DNA of 64,000 nucleotides from Atopobiaceae bacterium (GCA_017533825.1 JAFWIE010000078.1:79443-143442), one strand, 5' to 3'; shown: positions 43,471 to 51,496, counted from the stretch's first letter. A program made the numbers and translations. Notes: generated by a model from the sequence alone, not told the origin.

Positions 43471-43530
43471 CGTGAAGGTCGGCGTCAGCTTGAAGGAGGC
43501 GGCCGTGAAGGTCGGCGTCAGCTTGAAGGA
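43468..43530 (+). repeat. Exact 30-bp duplication, 33-bp period
   Basis: The same 30 bases occur at 43468-43497 and 43501-43530. In the frame used here each copy reads AVKVGVSLKE and the second continues YRD-stop, so it may be the 3' end of a lost gene. Confidence 0.8.
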
Positions 43531-43712
43531 ATACCGAGACTAAGCACAAGAAGCCGCCGCCTCGTCCGTTTTGACCTTCGCGAGAAGGTGTGATGAGAAC
43601 GGCGGCCTATAATGGCGGCTCTTAATGCCCTGCTGAAGGTCAATCTGGTGGGATTTCGTTTAGTGAGGGTCATCTCCTAAGGCAGCGACCCTCCGACAGG
43701 CGGCCTATTCCC
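43531..43712. other. Intergenic downstream of the peptide-precursor gene
   Basis: A consensus TATAAT (43608-43613) has no good -35 partner. Short G+C inverted segments (GGCGGCC with GGCGGCT) surround it. I see no gene. Confidence 0.3.
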
Positions 43713-44006
43713 CTAGTAGACCCACCTCGTCTTGCCGCAATAGGTGCACTTCTCTTCCTTGTCCGGCCAGATGTTCCTCAATATCGTGCCCGGACGCGTC
43801 TTCCCCGTGGGCTTAAAATTGTGTGCCCCCGAAGGACTCTCCCGGCACATCCTCGTATCAACACGCCTTGAGCCTCCTGCAAGGGCATCCATCTGCTCGT
43901 CAGTGAGGTCGATGCCGTTGTCGGCGATGAACGCCATGCGCTCCTCAGGGGTCTCGCACTTCTTCGCCTGCTCTACCTACTCGGGGCTCAGGTCCTCAAT
44001 TCTCAT
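43713..44006 (-). pseudogene. Nif11-like-leader peptide precursor with in-frame amber
   Basis: From ATG 44004-44006 (behind AGAAAGGACGAG) the frame reads MRIEDLSPE, then TAG at 43977-43979, then VEQAKKCETPEERMAFIADN, GIDLTDEQMDALAGG and a 52-residue remainder (SRRVDTRMCRESPSGAHNF through KCTYCGKTRWVY). The leader with LTDEQ-DALAGG is the pattern of Nif11-type double-glycine leaders of ribosomally made, modified peptides. The TAG probably replaces a CAG (Gln). Restart at ATG 43937, which has GAGGAG 3 nt upstream, would still give a 74-residue product containing the GG site. It lies downstream of a truncated SPASM enzyme on the same strand. Confidence 0.7.
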
Positions 44007-44279
44007 CTCTCGTCCTTTCTCTCACGTGCCTTGCGCCTTCGCGCCTTAAAGACATCCTACGTGCCAACACGGCCGCACCCGCCCGGCCTCGGCGGACGGA
44101 CACCCTCATGCGGTACGTAAAGCAACGTTTTTGTTCCAACACTTTTAAATCATTTTGTACCAAGTAGCATTTCACCAAAGTTGCATTCATGCCCTATGAT
44201 GACGATGCGGCGATGAGGATGACGGCAGATCCGACCTCGGTGGGAACTTGTCGGTCTCGTCGGCGAGCTCCATGCGACA

Positions 44280-45014
44280 TCAAAGCGATCGCGCGAGACG
44301 CGCCACAAGGCGAGCCTTGCGCGAGGCACAATCGAAGGCGCCGCTGTCCACCTTCTCGCGGTCCGCGACCCACGCACGGCACATGCCGCCGCACAGGTAG
44401 CGCACCTCGCACGTATGGCACCTCTCGTTCGCGTCAACGTCGTGGGCGCAATAGGCATACAGCTCGCCCCTAGCCAGAAGCTCGTCGATTCCCTCCTCAG
44501 AGAGATCCCCAAGCAGCGCGGATGGCGCGCACCACGCATAGCAGGGATACGCCTTGCCGTCAGGCTCCACGTAGAGATTCTGTCCCAATCCGCACGTGTG
44601 GCGCACGCCTGGGACGTCCGCGTCGTCCGAGCCGCACGAGCAGGGCTGCCACACGGCAATCGTGCCGGCCGCCCGACCCAGCGGCAGCATCGGTCGGACA
44701 CGCACCTTGGGCACGCCTAGGCGGGCCGCCAGCTCTTGGACGGCTCTCGCGGGAGCGCCGTCCGCCTCGCCTTGCGAGAACGTCGCAGCGAACGAGAGCT
44801 TGTGCGCGTAGCCCATCCGCGCCAACACTTCGAGATTTGCCACCGTCAGATCGTAGCGGCCCGATCCGCGCCGTACATCGTGCGTCTGCCGGTCGCCGTC
44901 CACGCTCACGACCACCTCGTCGAATGTCTTTGCCACGGCCTCGAGCCGCTCGCGTTCGACGGAAAATCCCAGCGAGGTGCGCAAGACGAGCGAGCAGCGA
45001 GGCGAGGCACTCAA
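44280..45014 (-). pseudogene. 5'-truncated radical SAM/SPASM peptide maturase
   Basis: The 244-residue frame encodes only the back half of a radical SAM enzyme. It has FDEVVVSVDGDRQTHD and RRGSGRYDLTVANLEVLARMG from the barrel, then a complete SPASM domain: CGLGQNLYVEPDGKAYPCYAWC, CHTCEVRYLCGGMCRAW and DCASRKARL. The CxxxCxxC cluster motif that starts the radical chemistry is missing. The frame opens at a TTG without a ribosome site, after sequence unlike the family (45015-45075). It therefore cannot be catalytic. Together with the leader-type precursor 274 bp downstream it marks a decayed RiPP-like cluster. Confidence 0.8.
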
Positions 45015-45178
45015 GCTCTCGCATGTTCTCAGACTTTTTCATGCTTGTATTGTACACATACATGTGTGCGTTCTAAGCATCTTCATGCGAGCCAACACTT
45101 GTTGCGATCATCTTGAGACATCACTCTAAACAGGCCTCGATAAACCTTTGACGTCTCGACGCAACCCTTCCTCAGGCA

Positions 45179-45310
45179 CGAGTCGCCGCTGCCGATGGGA
45201 TATCGCGGGGATCCATCTCACGCATGGAGAGTTGCTTCGAAGCCGCTATCGAGCGTCTGGCCGCATGTCGCTAGCGGCTGGGTTTCCGTGACGGTCTGAA
45301 AGCCGGCCCG
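45179..45310 (+). pseudogene. 3'-end fragment of a second hipA
   Basis: About 130 bp match the end of the intact hipA and its downstream flank (47970-48101), including ISRGSISRMESCFEAAIERL and the stop codon. The homology continues some 35 bp past the stop. Nothing of the remaining kinase precedes it. Confidence 0.8.
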
Positions 45311-45315
45311 GTGAG

Positions 45316-45343
45316 TAACTTTGGTACCAGGTAACTTTTGTTC
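45316..45343 (+). repeat. GGTACC-type short interspersed repeat, copy 1
   Basis: TAACTTTGGTACCAGG followed by TAACTTTTGTTC. Member of a family with consensus GTMACTTTGGTACCAGG-YAMCTTTTGTTC. It follows the hipA remnant. Confidence 0.75.
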
Positions 45344-45439
45344 CGGACCGTACCGCCCGGGAGCGCTCCCCGCACCGAGCCCAACCGAACGGGCAGTTCG
45401 TCCCATCGTGTGACTAGCCATGTGATAAGATGCGAGCAA

Positions 45440-45600
45440 GGCCGGACCCAATAATTGGCCGGCCCAGAGTGCGGGTGTAATTATCCCGCCGGTCCCAGTC
45501 GCGGGGAAGCAAGGGCACAGAGCTCCCGACCTCGCGGGTCTCCGCGCCGATTAGCGGAGAACGTCAAGTGCGGGGGTCCACCATCTAAGCAAGAAACCAG
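45440..45600 (+). other. Candidate structured leader RNA
   Basis: The 160 bp before the 45616 gene contain several consecutive hairpins: GGCCGG with CCGGCC around CCAATAATTGG (45440-45465), GCGGG/CCCGC (45471-45489) and TCTCCGC/GCGGAGA (45539-45560), plus GC-rich partners between. No long frame is convincing here. The compact alternation of stems suggests an RNA element. No known riboswitch class was recognised. Confidence 0.3.
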
Positions 45601-45615
45601 ATGGAGGAGAGCCCC

Positions 45616-45894
45616 ATGTTCACGCAAGCTGAGAAGAGCCCTATCTACACCAAGTACTTCACCCTCTTGAGCGACGGTGTGAGCCACGCCGAGATACGCT
45701 CCATAGACACCCGCGACACCTGGATCGTCCGCCCGGAGAACGGCCTCATAGCCACGTACCACAAGCCCAGAAAGGCGAGGAGATACCACCACCAGTGCAA
45801 CTCCGCCACCGTCGCCTCCGCCGTCAAGAAGATCCGCAAGCATGACGCCTGGAAGATGCGCACCCGGTACGGTGTCTGGGTCTCTCGCTCGTAG
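45616..45894 (+). CDS. Small uncharacterised basic protein
   Basis: The 92-residue frame starts at ATG 45616 behind GGAGGAG. It reads MFTQAEKSPIYTKYFTLLSD, is rich in Lys/Arg/His (YHKPRKARRYHHQ) and ends KMRTRYGVWVSRS. There is no signal peptide or membrane helix and I recognise no family. A good ribosome site and a long GC-rich leader speak for a real gene. It stands alone between repeat copies in the accessory region. Confidence 0.55.
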   Translation: MFTQAEKSPIYTKYFTLLSDGVSHAEIRSIDTRDTWIVRPENGLIATYHKPRKARRYHHQCNSATVASAVKKIRKHDAWKMRTRYGVWVSRS

Positions 45895-45897
45895 CTT

Positions 45898-45926
45898 GTC
45901 ACTTTGGTACCAGGTACCTTTTGTTC
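45898..45926 (+). repeat. GGTACC-type short interspersed repeat, copy 2
   Basis: GTCACTTTGGTACCAGG followed by TACCTTTTGTTC, immediately after the stop of the 45616 gene. This is the copy closest to consensus. Confidence 0.8.
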
Positions 45927-45977
45927 ACGACCTCGCCGTAATCCGCGACCACATCGCGTATAGGCTCGGCTCCCCTT

Positions 45978-46006
45978 CAGCCTTGGTACCAGGTAACCTT
46001 TGGCAC
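45978..46006 (+). repeat. GGTACC-type short interspersed repeat, copy 3
   Basis: CAGCCTTGGTACCAGG followed by TAACCTTTGGCAC, a more diverged copy 50 bp after copy 2. Confidence 0.65.
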
Positions 46007-46030
46007 ACTTGTCGCTCGGGAGTGCAACGG

Positions 46031-46206
46031 GGGACCCGAAATGTGGCAGCTTTTGCGAGGTTGGTGCAGTTTCTCCGGCACGCCTGGAACGGGGCCTCGA
46101 AAGCGCGCCTCTGACCTGCGCAGACTCGGGTGCCCTCTCGCCCGGTCGGGCGAACGTCACCCAAGAACTGCGCCAACCCGCGAATTCCTGCCACCTTTCG
46201 CGCCCC
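46031..46206. repeat. Large imperfect palindrome, ~176 bp
   Basis: A 43-bp arm (46031-46073, starting GGGACCCGAAATGTGGCAG) pairs with 46164-46206 (reverse complement starts GGGGCGCGAAAGGTGGCAG) with scattered mismatches. The interior is GC-rich with partial further pairing. It has no coding content and looks like a non-autonomous mobile element or a remnant of one, unrelated in sequence to the 43.1-kb element. Confidence 0.65.
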
Positions 46207-46495
46207 GGATTTGCACTCCGGCTTCGGAGTCCTTGATGGACTTGGGTACAATCCGACGTCCGGGAGGGGCATCGGCCCAGAAAGGCAGCGTGCCGAGCAA
46301 CGCGGGCTGCCGTCAGCAGCGAACGCGGCCGCAGCCCATCGCCCCGCAGGCGAGCTTCAACGCAACGAACGCCCGCACTCGCGGCTCGTCCCAACGTCCC
46401 TGGGCAGTGGGCAGCGTTTTAGGGACTGCGACGTCGCGGTGCATGCCGAGTCTAATAGAAAGATAACTTGCATGCTCAGCCCATAACAGCTAGTA

Positions 46496-46512
46496 TTCTT
46501 TCTGTTAAAGAA
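46496..46512 (+). promoter_or_regulatory. Possible HipB operator
   Basis: TTCTTT-CTGTT-AAAGAA is an inverted repeat 9 bp upstream of hipB and overlaps its ribosome site. HipB-type antitoxins bind short palindromes near their own start; the match is by position only. Confidence 0.4.
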
Positions 46513-46521
46513 AGGACTGCG

Positions 46522-46818
46522 ATGTCTACGCGCACACCCATACCTGTTCAGCGCGCCCAGAGGGAGATAGCCGCGCACCTGAGCCTCGCCCGCCGCCAGC
46601 AGCGCATCACGGTGGAGCTCCTGGCCGACCGCGCGGGGATGTCGGTGCCCACCCTGCGCCGTCTGCTCAACACAGGCGCGGGCTCGCTGGAGAACTACCT
46701 GCGCGTGGCGAGAGTGCTCGGCCTGCTCGACGCAGCGGTGGCGGCAAGCGATCCGCTGAACACGCCGATGGGTCGCCTCCGGGCGGACGAGGACACGCCG
46801 CAACGCGTGCGGAGGTGA
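46522..46818 (+). CDS. hipB: HipB-like antitoxin
   Basis: The 98-residue protein has a helix-turn-helix at about residues 30-60 (ITVELLADRAGMSVPTLRRLLNTG) typical of XRE/HipB repressors. The start ATG 46522 follows AAAGGA. It overlaps or abuts the hipA start (GGAGGTGAGG within its end), the standard order for HipBA systems. It should bind HipA and repress the operon. Confidence 0.85.
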   Translation: MSTRTPIPVQRAQREIAAHLSLARRQQRITVELLADRAGMSVPTLRRLLNTGAGSLENYLRVARVLGLLDAAVAASDPLNTPMGRLRADEDTPQRVRR

Positions 46819-46823
46819 GGGCG

Positions 46824-48065
46824 GTGGAGCTCCATGTGACGGTCCAGCTTGACGGGACGGACGTGCCCTGCGGGACGCTCTACACCACTGTCCGTCGTGG
46901 TCAGCAGAGCGCGAGCTTCGCCTACGACCGCTCGTACATCCTGCGAAGGGACGCCTTCGAGATCTCTCCCGACCTCCCGTTGGGCGAGGCCACGGTTCAT
47001 ACGACCAGCGAGCCTCTCTTCCTTGCCTTTGAGGACTGCATGCCCGACCGATGGGGTCGAAACCTCATGCTGCGCGCGGAGCGAAGGGCGGCGCGGGAGA
47101 ACAGGCACACGGCACGCTCGCTCTGGGAAGGTGACTACCTCGTAGGGGTGAGCGATGTCGCTCGCCAAGGAGCGTTGCGAGTGTGGTCCGAAGGCGTTGC
47201 CTTGGCGCCTGACGAGGTGGGCGTGCCGCGTGAGACCGACCTCCCTCGGCTTCTTGCGCAGGCCGACCTCGCTGCCAGGGACATGGACGCGGACGTTCGC
47301 GACCTCCTGGCGGCTGGCTCGTCTCTGGGCGGCGCGCGGCCGAAGGCCTCCGTCATCGGCGAGCACGGCAGACTCTGCATCGCCAAGCTCCCCAAGGCCG
47401 ACGAAGGCGCGTTGGAAGACGTCTGCGCATGGGAGCATGTCGCCTTGGTGCTCGCCAGGCGCTGCGGGATCGAGACTCCAAACGCAAGGCTCGTCCGTCT
47501 GCCCAAGGGTCAGTCGGAGCGTGCCCTCTTAGTGCTCGATAGGTTCGATCGCGACGGCATGAAGCGCATCCCCTATCTGAGCGGCATGTCGGCAGTGCAG
47601 GGGGTTGACGGGGGGAGCTACTCCTACTTAGAGCTCGTTGACTTCTTGGAGTGGGGTGGAGCGAACCCAACCAAGGACATACGGCAGCTCTGGCTGCGGC
47701 TGCTCTTCTCCTGCGCCATTGGCAACACGGACGACCATATGCGCAACCACGGCTTCCTTCGCTCAGACGAGGGCTGGAGCCTCGCGCCGGCCTTCGATGT
47801 AAATCCTACGGAGGGTGACGGCGAGAAGTACCTAAGCTGCGCGGCCGACTTCGACGAGCGGCTTGCCGTGCCACAGACGGCGCTCGACGTATGCGAGGAG
47901 TTCCGTACGCGGCGCAGTGATGCGGTTCTTGCGGCCAAACACATGGCACGTGAGCTTGCCGCTTGGCGTCGAGTCGCCACTGCCGATAGAATCTCGCGGG
48001 GATCCATCTCTCGCATGGAAAGTTGCTTCGAGGCCGCCATCGAGCGTCTGGGCAGATGCCGCTAG
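46824..48065 (+). CDS. hipA: HipA-family serine/threonine kinase toxin
   Basis: The kinase of about 413 residues shows HipA features in order. It has an N-terminal Couple_hipA region (LFLAFEDCMPDRWGRNLML), the Gly-rich SSLGGARPKASV (about residue 165), the catalytic IGNTDDHMRNHGFL (about 300) and the metal-binding LAPAFDVNP (about 323). All catalytic residues appear intact. HipA kinases typically phosphorylate glutamyl-tRNA synthetase and induce dormancy. GTG 46824 is preferred (GGAGG 8 nt upstream); GTG 46815 would overlap that site. A fragment of a second copy lies at 45179. Confidence 0.92.
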   Translation: MELHVTVQLDGTDVPCGTLYTTVRRGQQSASFAYDRSYILRRDAFEISPDLPLGEATVHTTSEPLFLAFEDCMPDRWGRNLMLRAERRAARENRHTARSLWEGDYLVGVSDVARQGALRVWSEGVALAPDEVGVPRETDLPRLLAQADLAARDMDADVRDLLAAGSSLGGARPKASVIGEHGRLCIAKLPKADEGALEDVCAWEHVALVLARRCGIETPNARLVRLPKGQSERALLVLDRFDRDGMKRIPYLSGMSAVQGVDGGSYSYLELVDFLEWGGANPTKDIRQLWLRLLFSCAIGNTDDHMRNHGFLRSDEGWSLAPAFDVNPTEGDGEKYLSCAADFDERLAVPQTALDVCEEFRTRRSDAVLAAKHMARELAAWRRVATADRISRGSISRMESCFEAAIERLGRCR

Positions 48066-48165
48066 CGGATGGGTTTCTGTGACGCTATGAAGACCGGGCC
48101 TGTAGAGGATGGCCTTCATTCAGATGCTCGCACTCACAGGCTGACCGGACCATGGGTTCCCGCGT

Positions 48166-48193
48166 GTCACTTTGGTACCAGGCATCTTTTGTC
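48166..48193 (+). repeat. GGTACC-type short interspersed repeat, copy 4
   Basis: GTCACTTTGGTACCAGG followed by CATCTTTTGTC, 100 bp after hipA. Confidence 0.75.
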
Positions 48194-48215
48194 TTCCGAG
48201 CAGCAACGCGGACAC

Positions 48216-48244
48216 GTAACTTCGGTACCAAGCGACTTATGTTC
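48216..48244 (+). repeat. GGTACC-type short interspersed repeat, copy 5
   Basis: GTAACTTCGGTACCAAG followed by CGACTTATGTTC, 22 bp after copy 4. Confidence 0.65.
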
Positions 48245-48305
48245 AGGAGTCCCTCGTGCCCTAGAATGGCGACGTGGCGGAGAGGCGTGCGGGCTGGGAG
48301 GGATT

Positions 48306-48788
48306 GTGCTGGTAATCATCGAGGGGATCGCGATGTGCTTCGTGCTCCTGATCGTGTGCGTGGTGGGCATCGCGAACGGCCCCGTCGGCCTGGTCACCTT
48401 CTACGAGCCCGAGGTCCAGGAGAGGGCCATAGAGCTCGGGCTCACCACGAGGGAGAGGATCGGTCGCAACGCGGCCCTGGCCGGCATCGCGCTGTTCGTC
48501 CCGGCGCTCCTGCTGGTGCCGTGCATGGTGTACGGGCTCAACGGCGCGCAGGGCTTCCTCGAGGGCTTCACGCAGATGGCGGCCATCGGCCTCATCTACG
48601 GCCTCTTCGACCGCGTCTTCATCGACTGGTGGTGGGTGGGCCACACGCGCACCTGGGTCATCCCGGGCACCGAGGACCTCATGCCCTACTTCGCCGGCAG
48701 GACGCTCGTCGGCAAGTGGGTCGGCACCCTCGTCTTCTTCCCGGCCGCCTACGCCCTCATCGCCTGGCTGGCGACGCTCCTCGGCTGA
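48306..48788 (+). CDS. Uncharacterised four-helix membrane protein
   Basis: The 160-residue product from GTG 48306 (GGGAGGG just upstream) has four hydrophobic segments: VLVIIEGIAMCFVLLIVCVV, AALAGIALFVPALLLVPCMVYG, FTQMAAIGLIYGLFDRVFI and WVGTLVFFPAAYALIAWLA. Loops contain WWWVGHTRTWVIPGTEDL. I recognise no family with a proven function. The frame is open back to 48069 but that part crosses two repeats and lacks a ribosome site. A fragment of a close relative lies at 43410. Confidence 0.75.
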   Translation: MLVIIEGIAMCFVLLIVCVVGIANGPVGLVTFYEPEVQERAIELGLTTRERIGRNAALAGIALFVPALLLVPCMVYGLNGAQGFLEGFTQMAAIGLIYGLFDRVFIDWWWVGHTRTWVIPGTEDLMPYFAGRTLVGKWVGTLVFFPAAYALIAWLATLLG

Positions 48789-49036
48789 CGCTTCGCGCGC
48801 AGCAGGAATGGGCGCACGCACCAACTTTTCCGATACTACCACGCACGCGTCACCTCTCGCGCATGCAAAGCCCCTTGCACAGGTCGGGCGCCAGCTCACA
48901 GGGAAGGCAACTACGACAAGCTGGCACTAGTGGTTGCTCGGCGAAAGTTGCAAGAAAGTCGGTTGAATCAACATGTAGGATATTTCGTAGGGAATATTCG
49001 CACATTCACACTATATATTGCGTCGGCAGACGATTG

Positions 49037-49185
49037 GGAAAGTTACCGGAAAGTTAGGGTGACGGCCTCGCTGGGAAGTATCGTGAGATCAGGAAAGTTA
49101 GCGGATGTTGGAGAAGACAACGTCGGTCTCGCCAACCTGCAGTTTTTGGACCATGCACACATTCGGGAAAGTTACGGGAACGTTA
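49037..49185. repeat. GGAAAGTTA direct repeats in a gene-free stretch
   Basis: GGAAAGTTA occurs at 49037-49045, 49048-49056, 49092-49100 and 49166-49174, with GGAACGTTA at 49177-49185 and weaker versions upstream. The 398-bp gap 48789-49186 holds nothing else I can name; a short frame there (48930-49217) has no ribosome site. The repeats lie just beyond the stop of the Schlafen-type gene. Confidence 0.6.
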
Positions 49186-49186
49186 G

Positions 49187-50677
49187 TTACGCCCAGAAGG
49201 GAATGTATCGCATGTAGCGCGGCGCGGTCGTGGGGTCTACAGGCTTGATGAACCCTCTCTCAACAGTGGCAGATATCAGCTTCGAGATTGTGGATGGCGA
49301 AGGGGAACTATCGCCAAATCGCGCGCGAAGGGACTGATTGCCCATCGATACCTCGCGCTCGAAGCAGATGCATGCATGCCAGTAACAGCTCATGATCCGG
49401 TCCTCAACGTTCATCGAGCGGAACGGGACGTATGTCAGGAGGGAAACCCTCATGCTCCCGCCCGCCTCACTGAACTCGACCGTCTTCGGCGCGGGGATGA
49501 AGGATGACTCGCAGGACGAGATGATCTTGTCCCAACCCGTGCCAAGTTCCTCGCAGATGCCGAACCGCCTCATGAGGCTGGCCAGCCGCTGATTGCGAGA
49601 CTTCGGCGGGTTGTCCACAAGCCTCATGAGGTCAACGAGCGACGTGCCAGGGTTGGTGAAGTCCACACGTCTCGGAAATATCTCTACCACGGGTCCTGAA
49701 CCCGACAGAGCTACGTCTTGGTGGATCAGCGCATTTGCGAGAATCTCCCTCACCGCACGTTCTGGGTATGCAGTTGTTGCTTGCCTGAGACCACCAACGA
49801 GTTCCTCATGTGCAGGAGTGAGCGCCATGACGAAATCGATTGCCGCCTCGAACTCACACGCGTATCCTCCCCCGAATTCCTTGCTCCTGATCGTGTCGGT
49901 GCGACCTGGCCCCGAGTACTGCACGATCCTGAGCGCCTTCCTCGATACGGTCGGGAAGTCCTTGAGGCGTTTCGCAAGGAGAAGGGCCCCTAGATTCGTG
50001 ATAGCGTATTTGCCATCATCCTGACGAACAAGCAACTCGTCATCGCAAAGATAGTGGATAACCTCGCTCGAGTCCTGTGGCATCGGCACATTGAGAAGCG
50101 AGAAGTACTTCGGATAGTCGAGGAGGGAAAGGGCCTCCGACGAATCGAGGCCACCCTTTGCCAAGACGCTTTCGAAATCCGACTTAGTGATTCGGTCCCA
50201 CACCTCCGTCTCTACTGTCGGATAATCGTTGAGCTTTTTGGTGATGCTACCAATGCGTATATACGCGGTCTTCTCGAACTCGACCGTATGGCCGAACGCA
50301 GCAGCAACCATCAGCACCGTCACGTGTAGGGGCTCGACGTCTGGATCATCCGATTCCACATCGAGCTCGCGAAACTCAAACGAGGCGTTCTCTGACATCT
50401 GGTGGTGCAGCCAGTTCTCGAGCTCCTCGCTGCCATTGCGAGCCGAGCGATAATAGAACTTGTTGCCCACGATTTCATGGGAGTCATCATCGACACCCCA
50501 AACCATGTAACCGGTGGGAACGCCATGACGACATGCGGAGTTAGCAAGAGCGCTGATGCGTGCACCGACTTTGGCAGGGCTCCAATTGCTCGTCTTAAAC
50601 TCTATCCACTCTGTCTCATTGTCTCGATTCCTCAGCTCGTCAACGAGAAGCCTGATGCCGATGTCTTCAGTGTTCAC
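49187..50677 (-). CDS. AlbA_2 (Schlafen-type) ATP-binding protein
   Basis: The 496-residue protein starts with an AlbA_2/Schlafen nucleic-acid-associated domain (about 12-135: ETEWIEFKTSNWSPAKVGARISALANSA, GYMVWGVDDDSHEIVG). A linker is followed by a GHKL-ATPase-like C-terminal module (AVREILANALIHQDVALSG, VDFTNPGTSLVDLMRLVDNPP, EELGTGWDKII). A winged-helix-like end contains RARFGDSSPSPSTISKLISATVERGF. COG2865-type proteins are transcription or defence factors of mostly unknown targets. GTG 50675-50677 is chosen because GGAG lies 6 nt upstream. GC content and codon use look lower than in the backbone, consistent with transfer. Confidence 0.85.
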   Translation of the reverse strand: MNTEDIGIRLLVDELRNRDNETEWIEFKTSNWSPAKVGARISALANSACRHGVPTGYMVWGVDDDSHEIVGNKFYYRSARNGSEELENWLHHQMSENASFEFRELDVESDDPDVEPLHVTVLMVAAAFGHTVEFEKTAYIRIGSITKKLNDYPTVETEVWDRITKSDFESVLAKGGLDSSEALSLLDYPKYFSLLNVPMPQDSSEVIHYLCDDELLVRQDDGKYAITNLGALLLAKRLKDFPTVSRKALRIVQYSGPGRTDTIRSKEFGGGYACEFEAAIDFVMALTPAHEELVGGLRQATTAYPERAVREILANALIHQDVALSGSGPVVEIFPRRVDFTNPGTSLVDLMRLVDNPPKSRNQRLASLMRRFGICEELGTGWDKIISSCESSFIPAPKTVEFSEAGGSMRVSLLTYVPFRSMNVEDRIMSCYWHACICFEREVSMGNQSLRARFGDSSPSPSTISKLISATVERGFIKPVDPTTAPRYMRYIPFWA

Positions 50678-50991
50678 CACTCGCTCCAATGTCTAGGCGC
50701 ACACGTGTTTTCAAATACGCCTGATTGCACATCAATAGAGTTCCCTCATATAAGACTTGACGCGTCTGCCCTATCCTTCTCGTACACAAGATGCCGGTGG
50801 TCGCTTGAAAACGTAAGTGCAAAGTCCTCGGGGTTAGTGCAAGGGTTGCGATAAACCCCGCAAATCCTCGATAGGCCGTTGCGCTTACCTCTGCGAGCAT
50901 GTCCCAGGGGTGATATCCGGCATCCGCAGGTACTGGCTGCGGGCGCGAATCCTTTCACAGGGCAGGGCCCCAATCCCCCAGCGCCCCGGGC
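50678..50991. other. Intergenic, 314 bp
   Basis: This is the upstream region of the AlbA_2 gene, with AT-rich stretches. No complete gene and no repeat of the local families was found. The GIY-YIG remnant begins at its right end without a start codon. Confidence 0.35.
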
Positions 50992-51246
50992 GAGTATCGC
51001 ATCAGGGACCGCTCCGGCAAGGTCAAGTACGTCGGGGAGACCTACAACATCCGCAGGCGCGTCGGGGAGCACATGAAGAAGGGGAAGCTCAAGGAACTCG
51101 GCGAGGGCACCGTCGATTGGATGGTTGCGTCTAAATCGTCGGATTCATCTGCGCGACGCGACCATGAGAAGAAGAGCATCTCCAAATACTCTCCTGACCT
51201 GAACAAGTCGCGCGGCGGTGAGGGCCGGCCTGCGAACCCAAGGTAG
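50992..51246 (+). pseudogene. GIY-YIG nuclease-like fragment without start codon
   Basis: The frame reads EYRIRDRSGKVKYVGETYNI, RRRVGEHMKKGKLKELGEGT, VDWMVASK, ARRDHEKKSISKY and ends LNKSRGGEGRPANPR-stop. YRIRD...KYVGET is the GIY-YIG core, and Arg/His-containing RRRVGEH follows as in the family. Upstream the frame is open only to a TGA at 50911-50913 and has no ATG, GTG or TTG with a ribosome site. Its N-terminal residues appear lost, so it is probably inactive. Confidence 0.7.
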
Positions 51247-51414
51247 CCATCGTCTGTCGGAAGCAAGGCGACCAATACCACCCCAACAAGCTTCATGAAT
51301 GCACGGTGCGAGAAAACCGCATTCTCTTTTTCCGCAGCTACGACACTCAGAGCGCATGATGGCAATGGACATCGTTTGAAAAACAACCATCGATTGTGGA
51401 AATAATCAATGCGT

Positions 51415-51469
51415 AGAACATAAAAGAAGGCATGCATGACCTTACGCGTTGCGCAGGGCCATGCATGCC
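51415..51469 (-). terminator. Terminator of the lipoprotein gene
   Basis: GGCATGCATG and CATGCATGCC form a 10-bp stem. On the minus strand it is followed by CTTCTTTTATG. It lies 28 bp after the lipoprotein stop. Confidence 0.7.
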
Positions 51470-51496
51470 GCGGACTCCGGTAGAACGATGAAGGCG

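Noticed and set aside
43254..43475. 73-codon small gene
   Set aside because: Only its last 20 codons match anything (a fragment of the 48.3-kb gene), and there is no ribosome site.
44560..45063. Minus-strand frame starting MYVYNTSMKKSENM as the true start of the SPASM enzyme
   Set aside because: It is in a different reading frame from the SPASM domain and becomes Arg-rich low-complexity sequence. The maturase is better described as 5'-truncated.
48930..49217. 95-codon frame with ESYRKV/ESYGNV repeats
   Set aside because: No ribosome site, and the peptide periodicity is explained by the GGAAAGTTA DNA repeats. Kept as a repeat instead.
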